DNA from: Nitrospiria bacterium
GTDB taxonomy: Bacteria > Nitrospirota > UBA9217
Assembly: GCA_919901555.1 (NCBI GenBank)
Contig: CAKKPG010000022.1
Location: 1-64,000, forward strand
Reading direction: 5' to 3'
Length of the DNA stretch: 64,000 nt
In this document: piece by piece, positions 10,218 to 17,125 of the stretch
How positions within the stretch are numbered: the first letter of the stretch is position 1
Layout of the letters: each line of letters starts with the position of its first letter
Notes under the pieces: model-generated
Database searches by the model: none
Seen by the model: only the letters and a program-made list of their open reading frames with translations
What the model was told of the DNA's origin: nothing
Made by a program: the position numbers and the translations under genes

Positions 10218-10793
10218 TTACTGCTCTATACATGTATCGCGGCGCTCTTTCTTGTCCCATCCCCACAGGCCCTCACGTATCCTGTTCGTGCTTACGCTGA
10301 CGCATTTTATCAACCCTGAGTCCGGCTCGTTTTTCACGACAATAGTCATCATCCCCAGTCCGCCGGTGTCGCGCCGGGGGAGCCCGAACCTGTCGAATAT
10401 CAGAACTTTATTATCGCAATCGGTAGACGGGTTCGTTTTTTTAAGCTCCACTGAGGAAGGCATGTTTTTCGTCATCAGAGGTATCTCCTCCCTGCCACCG
10501 CCGGCGCAGGTGTTGGAATCGTAATTATAGTCTCCATTGCAGTCGTTGAACTGGAAGATCGTGTATGCATTGGATGATTCGAACCTCACGCCGAACCCCT
10601 GCGAATCCTTTGTCATGGAATCCAGCCTCGCCCGCTGGAGGTCGGCGTACAGTTCTCTCGTTATGCTCGCGACCCGCTCCCTCCGGATAAGGTCCTTGCT
10701 CACGGACACGAACCCCGCCATAATAGCGATGATGACGATGACCGTTAAAAGCTCTATCAAACTCATTCCCCGCTCCGTGCCGTATATGCGCAT
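10218..10793 (-). CDS. GspH/FimT-family pseudopilin (paralog)
   Basis: Prepilin motif GMSLIELLTVIVIIAIMAGFVSVS; similar to ORF 9223-9834. Confidence 0.8.
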   Translation of the reverse strand: MRIYGTERGMSLIELLTVIVIIAIMAGFVSVSKDLIRRERVASITRELYADLQRARLDSMTKDSQGFGVRFESSNAYTIFQFNDCNGDYNYDSNTCAGGGREEIPLMTKNMPSSVELKKTNPSTDCDNKVLIFDRFGLPRRDTGGLGMMTIVVKNEPDSGLIKCVSVSTNRIREGLWGWDKKERRDTCIEQ

Positions 10794-10973
10794 GATATGC
10801 CTCCTGAAGGATTTTTTCAGGCGGCACTATAACCGAGCGTCATTGCACGGGGATTGCGGGATCCATGCCGGATGCAGGAATTATTTGTTGAGACAGGTTT
10901 TTGTACTGAGCAGACAGGGAAAGTCACCCATCAAATGGAGCAAACGGGTGTTTTTTTGATACTGATACTTTGA

Positions 10974-11100
10974 AGCCTGTTGCAAGAATGCCATTTTAGC
11001 CAATTCTGTCATTCTGAGCCTTTCGCGGGTCATTTTGAGCGGAGCGAAGAATCTCGCTTTCCCGGCTCAGGGTGACAAAATCGAGGTTGTGCAACAGCCT
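10974..11100. repeat. Nested inverted-repeat element
   Basis: Outer GCCTGTTGCA (10975-10984) / TGCAACAGCC (11090-11099); inner GTCATTCTGAGC...GCTCAGGGTGAC. Confidence 0.7.
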
Positions 11101-11133
11101 CTTATCTGCGTCCAACTGCTGAATGCAGGATTA

Positions 11134-11688
11134 TCAGATTCTGAAAATATCCTTGAGGTCTATTTCCAGGCCGGCAAGCAGTATGGATTTTGCAACCCCT
11201 GTTTCATCGCACTTGGACGATAATTCAAATTCGCCTTTTGGAGTCGGAATGAATATTTCCACCCCTTTCATCTCAGGGTCGACAATCCAATACTCCTTCA
11301 CACCGTATCTCTCATAAACTTTGAATTTCTTTTTTATATCATAGTACGCCGTGGAAGGCGAAAGTATCTCGATCACCATATCGGGTGCGCCGTAAATACC
11401 GTCTTGTTTGATGATATCCTGCCGCATTTTTGAGATGAAAACGATATCGGGTTGAAAGGCGTTCTCTTCTTCAAGATACACGTCTACGGGAGAATAAAGA
11501 GCCATTCCCGCCTGTTTCTCATCGGTAAACTGTGACAGTCGCTTAAAGATGTTGGCGGAAATAATTTGATGCCTTGGATTCGGCGCAGGTGTCATAATAA
11601 GCTCTCCTTCAATAAGCTGATAGGGCGCACCTTCCGGTAAAAGCTTGTAGTCTTTTATATCATGGGTTTTCTCTTTAATTCCAAGCAT
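11134..11688 (-). CDS. Uma2-family (DUF820) putative endonuclease
   Basis: FQPDIVFIS, GAPDMVIEILSPST, YGVKEYWIVDPE motifs. Confidence 0.85.
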   Translation of the reverse strand: MLGIKEKTHDIKDYKLLPEGAPYQLIEGELIMTPAPNPRHQIISANIFKRLSQFTDEKQAGMALYSPVDVYLEEENAFQPDIVFISKMRQDIIKQDGIYGAPDMVIEILSPSTAYYDIKKKFKVYERYGVKEYWIVDPEMKGVEIFIPTPKGEFELSSKCDETGVAKSILLAGLEIDLKDIFRI

Positions 11689-11788
11689 GATCGTAAGCAC
11701 CTCCCTCCTCTGACGCCTTGACAATATTAACTTTACCATATATTTTAAAGCGCGGCAACCAGCATATTGTTATGTTTTTCCATGGTGC

Positions 11789-11844
11789 GGTCCGTTCGGG
11801 GAACGGACCCTACTCCTTTGTAGGGCGCGTTTCCCAAACGCGCC
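11789..11844. repeat. Multi-hairpin intergenic repeat
   Basis: GGTCCGTTC/GAACGGACC, CCCTA/TAGGG and GGCGCGTTT/AAACGCGCC consecutive hairpins. Confidence 0.75.
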
Positions 11845-11862
11845 GAACAAACTTCACAAGTA

Positions 11863-12771
11863 TTAGAAAACCACGATCCCCGCGTATCCCACAACCTGGT
11901 CGTAGTCGCCGCTCACCTCGCCGGAGTTTGCGTATTTGATCAGTTCTGCCTTGGCGGCGCCGAGGGCCTTGCTTGCCGCGAGCATGGCGACCGCGGGGCC
12001 GTATCCGCACATGGTGATGCCATGCTCCCTCACGACATGGTAAAGTCCTTCCGCGTCGAGCTTGAGAATTTGCTCGATGGCTTTAAAGTCTTTCTCTTTC
12101 GCCGCGGCGGCGGGTTCATAATGGCTCATGTCCGAGCTCGCTACGATGAGCACGTCATGAATTGCGGATTGCGGATTGCCTGCCTGTGCGCTGCACGCAG
12201 ACAGGCGGATTGCGGAATTTTGATCTTTGTCCCCTATCGTCTGTCCTCCGTCCTCCGTCCTCTGTCTTCTCTCTTTAATCGCCTCCGCCACTGCGCGCCC
12301 CACCTCAAGGCAGGTCTCAAGCCTGGTGTCGAGCATCTGGATCGGGACGATTTTGAAGGCATCCTTGAAATACTGGATGAAGGGGAGCTGTACTTCGAGA
12401 GAATGCTCCTGAAGATGGGCGAGCAAGTCTTCGCGGATGCGCGTGGACTTGGAGAGAATGAGAGCTGCGAGGGCTTCGTCGATGTCCACCGTGCCGAGGG
12501 GCGTCTCCCAGGAGCCGCTTGCCATGAGCGAGACCGGCGCACCCAGGCCGGTGTGGTTCGGCCCGATGAGAACAAAGGTGTCCGGCAGTTCAACCTTTGA
12601 ATACACGGCGCCTGCCACGGAGCCGGAATACATCAGGCCCGCGTGAGGTGAAAGGATGCCGATGGCCTTTATCTTTTCAGCACCGGAGACGACGAACCCC
12701 TCGACTTGTTTCCTGAGCGATTCCGCGGAACCGGGATAAAAAAATCCCGCTACTGCCGGCTGACGGTGCAT
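11863..12771 (-). CDS. amrB: AmmeMemoRadiSam system protein B (Memo-like), with internal repeat-derived segment
   Basis: HRQPAVAGFFYPG, SPHAGLMYSGSVAG, IGPNHTG, VASSDMSHYEP motifs. Confidence 0.88.
   Translation of the reverse strand: MHRQPAVAGFFYPGSAESLRKQVEGFVVSGAEKIKAIGILSPHAGLMYSGSVAGAVYSKVELPDTFVLIGPNHTGLGAPVSLMASGSWETPLGTVDIDEALAALILSKSTRIREDLLAHLQEHSLEVQLPFIQYFKDAFKIVPIQMLDTRLETCLEVGRAVAEAIKERRQRTEDGGQTIGDKDQNSAIRLSACSAQAGNPQSAIHDVLIVASSDMSHYEPAAAAKEKDFKAIEQILKLDAEGLYHVVREHGITMCGYGPAVAMLAASKALGAAKAELIKYANSGEVSGDYDQVVGYAGIVVF
12159..12275. repeat. Compound heptamer array + palindrome inside the Memo-like CDS
   Basis: GATTGCG GATTGCG ... CCTGCCTGTGCGCTGCACGCAGACAGG ... GGATTGCGGA ... 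CCTCCGT CCTCCGT. Confidence 0.75.
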
Positions 12772-12785
12772 AGGCCCCTCCCCCG

Positions 12786-13574
12786 TCACACGTTCGTTGC
12801 CTGAATTTTTTCGATCGTTCCCTTGGCCCGCATTTCCGAATACTGCCGGAGCACTTCGAGGACGTGCGGTCTCCGGGTAATCAACTCCCGGAGCTTATCC
12901 TCTTCCACCTCCAGAATATTGGAGTCTTCCCGCGCCTCCACCGTGGCCGTCCTGGCTTTGCCGGTGAGAAACGACATCTCGCCGAAGAAATCGCCGGGCC
13001 ACAGCACCGCAAGGTCCACCTGCTCTCCTGAAAGAAGCGCGGTATAGACCCTGACGGAGCCGTTGGCGATGATATACACCGACTTTCCCCGGTCGTCCTG
13101 GCGGACGATCGCCTGGCCGGGCGGCATCGTGTGCACGACCATCATCTTGGTAAAGTCGTAGAACTCCTCTTTGGTGAAACCCGCGAACAGAGGGATGACG
13201 CTGTTCGCCGGTTTTTGCTTCCCTTCCTCCACGGGCTCCGCCTTCTTTTCCACGACGGTCTTGTTGGAGTAAAGCGCCGCCATTTTATCCAGGGCCGACC
13301 GGTGATAGGGATCGAGACGCAGGGCCAGCTTGTACTGCGCCAGGGCCCGGACGACCGCCCCCTGCACGGCAAAGAGATCAGCGGCACGCACGTACTCCTT
13401 CACCGCCTCGGCCTTCTGGTTCAGCTTCTGGTACGCATCGCCGATGCGTACGCGGATCATGGGGTCGGGGTCCAGGGCAAAGAGCTTTTCCATCTCCGGG
13501 ATGGCCGCTTTCCAGTCGCCTTTACTCACGTGCTTCTGTATCGTATCGATAAGCTGCGCCTTTTCCGATGCCAC
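12786..13574 (-). CDS. TPR + cyclic-nucleotide-binding domain protein
   Basis: TPR-like N-terminus; GDFFGEMSFLTGKARTATVEA cNMP-binding motif. Confidence 0.8.
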   Translation of the reverse strand: MASEKAQLIDTIQKHVSKGDWKAAIPEMEKLFALDPDPMIRVRIGDAYQKLNQKAEAVKEYVRAADLFAVQGAVVRALAQYKLALRLDPYHRSALDKMAALYSNKTVVEKKAEPVEEGKQKPANSVIPLFAGFTKEEFYDFTKMMVVHTMPPGQAIVRQDDRGKSVYIIANGSVRVYTALLSGEQVDLAVLWPGDFFGEMSFLTGKARTATVEAREDSNILEVEEDKLRELITRRPHVLEVLRQYSEMRAKGTIEKIQATNV

Positions 13575-13602
13575 CGGCTGCCTCCCCTAACCCGCATAAA
13601 GC

Positions 13603-13640
13603 GGAATTGAAAATTGGAAATTGGAAATTGCAAAATTGCG
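13603..13640. repeat. 7-bp-period array (ATTGGAA-type)
   Basis: ATTGGAA ATTGGAA ATTGCAA between the two paralogs. Confidence 0.75.
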
Positions 13641-13703
13641 GTAAAAATCGAGACATTGAAGAAATATTCTTCCCCTGTTGAAAAGAATTTGATTTGTAAC
13701 TGA

Positions 13704-14489
13704 CTAAGGGCTGATCCCTTTGACCTTCTCAATCGTGCTCCGGACCCGCATCTCGTAATACTTCTGCAGGACTTCCTTGATTCGCGGACGCCGGGAAATA
13801 AGGTCCATCAGCTCTTCTTCCGGGACCTCGAGGAGGTCCGTTTCTTCCGCCGCTTCCACTGTGGCCGTCCGGGGCTTGCCCGTAAGGAACGCGATCTCGC
13901 CGAAGAAGTCGCTCGGCCTGAGCTCGGCGAGATCAACCCGCTTGCCGCTGAAGGATGTGTATACCTTCACCGAACCCCGCGTGATCAGGAAGATAGAGTT
14001 GCCGGCCTCGCCTTCATGGATTATCACCTTGCCCGGAGGCGTGGTCTGAATGACCATCTTTTTGACGAAATCGTTGAACTCGTCCGGAGTAAAGTCGGAA
14101 AAGAGCGGGATAACGCTCCTGGTGGGCGCCGCTGCCCCGGCCTCCTCCGGCTCTTTCTTGTTGACCGAAACGGCGGTATTGGAATGGAGCGCTTCCATCT
14201 TCTCCTGGGCATGCTTATTCGCCGGGTCCAGCCGCAGGGCGACTTTGTACAGGGCCAGCGCCTTGACCACAAACCCCTTTTCCGCGTGCAGGTCGGCGGC
14301 GCGCACGTACTCTTTCACGGCCTCGGCCTTCTGGTTCAGCTTCTGCCGGGCATCGCCGATGCGCACCCGTACCTGGGGATCGGGGTCAACGGCGAAAAGC
14401 TTTTCCATCTCCGTAATCGCGGACTTCCAGTCGGATTTGTCAAGGTACTTCTGTACGTTTTCCGTGAGTTTAACTTTTTCCGCGGACAC
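13704..14489 (-). CDS. TPR + cyclic-nucleotide-binding domain protein (tandem paralog)
   Basis: DFFGEIAFLTGKPRTATVEA; co-linear with ORF 12786-13574. Confidence 0.8.
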   Translation of the reverse strand: MSAEKVKLTENVQKYLDKSDWKSAITEMEKLFAVDPDPQVRVRIGDARQKLNQKAEAVKEYVRAADLHAEKGFVVKALALYKVALRLDPANKHAQEKMEALHSNTAVSVNKKEPEEAGAAAPTRSVIPLFSDFTPDEFNDFVKKMVIQTTPPGKVIIHEGEAGNSIFLITRGSVKVYTSFSGKRVDLAELRPSDFFGEIAFLTGKPRTATVEAAEETDLLEVPEEELMDLISRRPRIKEVLQKYYEMRVRSTIEKVKGISP

Positions 14490-14552
14490 CAGTCACCTCC
14501 CGGACAGGCCGGAACCAAATATGCCACGAAGACGCGAAGGCGCGAAGTCTGA

Positions 14553-14672
14553 TGAATGCAAAATGCAGAGTGCAAAATGCAAAAGTCAAAATGAAGGAAT
14601 ATAAATCATGGCCTGGGGCCATACCGCAATTTTACAATTTGCATTTTGCAATTTGACTTTTGCATTGCCTTT
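14553..14672. repeat. Two-armed 7-bp-period array
   Basis: TGCAAAA TGCAGAG TGCAAAA TGCAAAA ... TTTGCAT TTTGCAA TTTGACT TTTGCAT. Confidence 0.8.
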
Positions 14673-14724
14673 TTCGTGTCTTGGCGCCTTCGTGTCTGAA
14701 TTTTGTTTCCATTACTGCTATGGG

Positions 14725-16128
14725 TTAAAACCGTTTCTCCGAGTTTTCGAACCTCGTGAACTTGCTTATGAACGTCATGTTCACGAACCCCACCGGGCCG
14801 TTCCTCTGCTTACCGATAATGACCTCGGCCACGCCTCTCCTGCCGCAGGTGCATTCCCCGTCGTGGAGGCACTCGCATTTGTTATACACCTCGTCGCGGT
14901 AGATAAAGAAGATCACATCGGCGTCCTGCTCAATGGCGCCCGACTCGCGCAGGTCGGCGAGCATGGGCCGCTTGTCCTTGCCCCGCGTTTCGACGGCGCG
15001 GTTAAGCTGCGAGAGCGCGATGACCGGCACCTGGAGCTCCTTGGCAAGGGCCTTGAGAGAACGGGAGATGGTCGATATTTCCTGCTCGCGGTTGTCCGCG
15101 CTTGCGTGACCGCGCATGAGCTGGAGGTAATCCACGATGATGAGGTCGAGGCCGTGCTCGGCCTTGAGCCTGCGGGCCTTGGCGCGCATTTCGAGAACGG
15201 AGATCGCGGCGGTATCGTCGATGAAAATGGGCGCCTCGGACAGTCTGCCCGCGGCCATGGTGAGCTTGGGCCAGTCCGACTCGGACAAATACCCCGTCCT
15301 GAGCCGGTGCGCGTCCACCCGCGCTTCGGAGCAGAGCATGCGGATCACCAGCTGTTCCCTGGCCATTTCGAGGCTGAAGACGGCAACGCCCTTTCCGTGA
15401 TCGAGAGCGGCATGCGCCGCGATGTTCAGACAGAACGCCGTCTTTCCCATGGACGGCCTTCCTGCCACAATGATGAGGTCGCTCGGCTGGAGTCCCGAGG
15501 TCATCTTGTCCAGGTCCACAAAACCCGTGGGGAGGCCGGTGACCATCTCCTTGCGCTCGTAGAGGCGCTCAATGGTCTCGAAACTGCCCTTGACGATGTC
15601 CCTGACGTGAATGAAGGAGTCCCGGATCTTGTTCTGGGTGATCTCGAAGATGGACTTTTCGGCCTGGTCAAGGATCTCTTCGACCCCGCCGTTCGCCGCC
15701 GCCGACCCATCGTAGCTCTGGGTTATGATGTCCGTGGCAGTATGAATGAGCTTGCGCAGGACGGACTTCTCGCGCACGATCCGCGCGTGGTTCTTGATAT
15801 TGGCCGCCGTGGGGACGAGGCTGACGAGATAGGATACATACGATGCGTCACCGGAGCTTTCAACGCCCGTCTTGCCGCGGAGCGCCTCGGTGAGCGTGAT
15901 GAGGTCGATGGCCTCCCCCCGCTCGAACATGTCGAGCATGACGGAGAAAATCCTGCGGTGGGAATCTTTGTAAAAGTCGCCGGGCGAGAGGATTTCTACG
16001 ATCTTATTGAGGGAGTCGTTCTCGATCAGAACGGCGCCGAGGACCACCTGCTCCGCTTCGACGTTCTGCGGCGGAAGTTTCTGGAGAGACAGGTCTGCCT
16101 GGATCCCTGAGGGCGTCTGCATGGACAT
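14725..16128 (-). CDS. dnaB: Replicative DNA helicase DnaB
   Basis: PQNVEAEQVVLGA, GRPSMGKTAFCLNIA, DYLQLM, ESGAIEQDADVI motifs. Confidence 0.96.
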   Translation of the reverse strand: MSMQTPSGIQADLSLQKLPPQNVEAEQVVLGAVLIENDSLNKIVEILSPGDFYKDSHRRIFSVMLDMFERGEAIDLITLTEALRGKTGVESSGDASYVSYLVSLVPTAANIKNHARIVREKSVLRKLIHTATDIITQSYDGSAAANGGVEEILDQAEKSIFEITQNKIRDSFIHVRDIVKGSFETIERLYERKEMVTGLPTGFVDLDKMTSGLQPSDLIIVAGRPSMGKTAFCLNIAAHAALDHGKGVAVFSLEMAREQLVIRMLCSEARVDAHRLRTGYLSESDWPKLTMAAGRLSEAPIFIDDTAAISVLEMRAKARRLKAEHGLDLIIVDYLQLMRGHASADNREQEISTISRSLKALAKELQVPVIALSQLNRAVETRGKDKRPMLADLRESGAIEQDADVIFFIYRDEVYNKCECLHDGECTCGRRGVAEVIIGKQRNGPVGFVNMTFISKFTRFENSEKRF

Positions 16129-16159
16129 GATTATACCTCAGACAGGGGTATTATGGAAA

Positions 16160-16192
16160 CGAAAAAACAGAGGCTGGTGAATTCACCAGCCT
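16160..16192 (-). terminator. Putative rho-independent terminator downstream of rplI
   Basis: Perfect palindrome AGGCTGGTGAATTCACCAGCCT followed on minus strand by CTGTTTTTTCG. Confidence 0.65.
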
Positions 16193-16208
16193 TCTGCGCA
16201 GCGTGTTT

Positions 16209-16259
16209 CAAATTCGATGTTCAATCCGCATTCCGCAATCCGAAATCAGAAATCAGGGC
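16209..16259. repeat. 7-bp-period array (AATCCGC/AATCCGA-type)
   Basis: AATCCGC ATTCCGC AATCCGA AATCAGA AATCAGG. Confidence 0.75.
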
Positions 16260-16277
16260 AGCCACAAAGGGCTGCCC

Positions 16278-16721
16278 CTACTCAGCTACCACCGAGACTT
16301 TCAGTTCAGCGGCAATGTCGGCATGGAGCTTCACCACGACGGTAAAATCACCGAGCCGTTTGATGGGTTCGGCAAGGACGATCTTGCGCTTGTCGATCAC
16401 CACGCCCTGGGCCTTGGCGGCCTCGGCAATGTCCATGGACGTGACGGAGCCGAAAAGCTTCCCTTCTTCTCCGGTCTTGGCCTTGATCGTAATGGAAAGG
16501 CCCTTGATCTTGTCGGCCTCCGAGGTCGCCTCTTTCTTGAGCTTGCGAAGCCGGTCGGAAACCATCTTCCTTGCATGCTCCATGGCATGGAGGTTCTTGG
16601 GCGTGGCCTCGATGGCCTTTTTCGTGGGAACGAGGAAATTCCTGGCATACCCGTCGGCCACCTTCACGAGATCGCCGATTTTGCCCAACTTTTCAATATC
16701 TTCCCGTAAGATTACCTGCAT
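16278..16721 (-). CDS. rplI: 50S ribosomal protein L9
   Basis: MQVILREDIEKLGKIGDLVKVADGYARNFLVPTKKA. Confidence 0.96.
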   Translation of the reverse strand: MQVILREDIEKLGKIGDLVKVADGYARNFLVPTKKAIEATPKNLHAMEHARKMVSDRLRKLKKEATSEADKIKGLSITIKAKTGEEGKLFGSVTSMDIAEAAKAQGVVIDKRKIVLAEPIKRLGDFTVVVKLHADIAAELKVSVVAE

Positions 16722-16969
16722 TGCTGATACGACTCCTTTCAAGCTTTTGTGGTAGGTCGTGATAATACCAAAAATCGGGCCACGGTGTCAACTAAGAAAA
16801 ATTGTAACTATTCAGGCCTGCTGCCGAGCACAGGCGCAAAAAAGCGCGCCGTGACCGTCATGGCTGCCCGAGTAATTATGAAACATACATGAACTACGCT
16901 CACAAAGAGGAATGAAAATTGATATTTATTCGGCTACCTGACCATCACCCTCCCCAACCCAATACAACT

Positions 16970-17088
16970 CCCCTCACCCCTACCCCTCTCCCCCAGTGGG
17001 AGAGGGAAAAAGGGAGAGGGGGCTTATCATTGGAGGGGCTACGACGTACTCCCTCTCCCCTCCGAGGGAGAGGGCTGGGGTGAGGGGG
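16970..17088. repeat. Inverted repeat CCCCTCACCCCTACCCCTCTCCC...GGGAGAGGGCTGGGGTGAGGGGG
   Basis: About 23-bp imperfect arms at 16970-16992 and 17066-17088. Confidence 0.8.
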
Positions 17089-17125
17089 ATTTTCAGATGA
17101 AAAATGCCTGATCCGAAAGCCGGCT

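Noticed and set aside
14608-16110. 500-aa plus-strand ORF
   Set aside because: Antisense shadow of dnaB.
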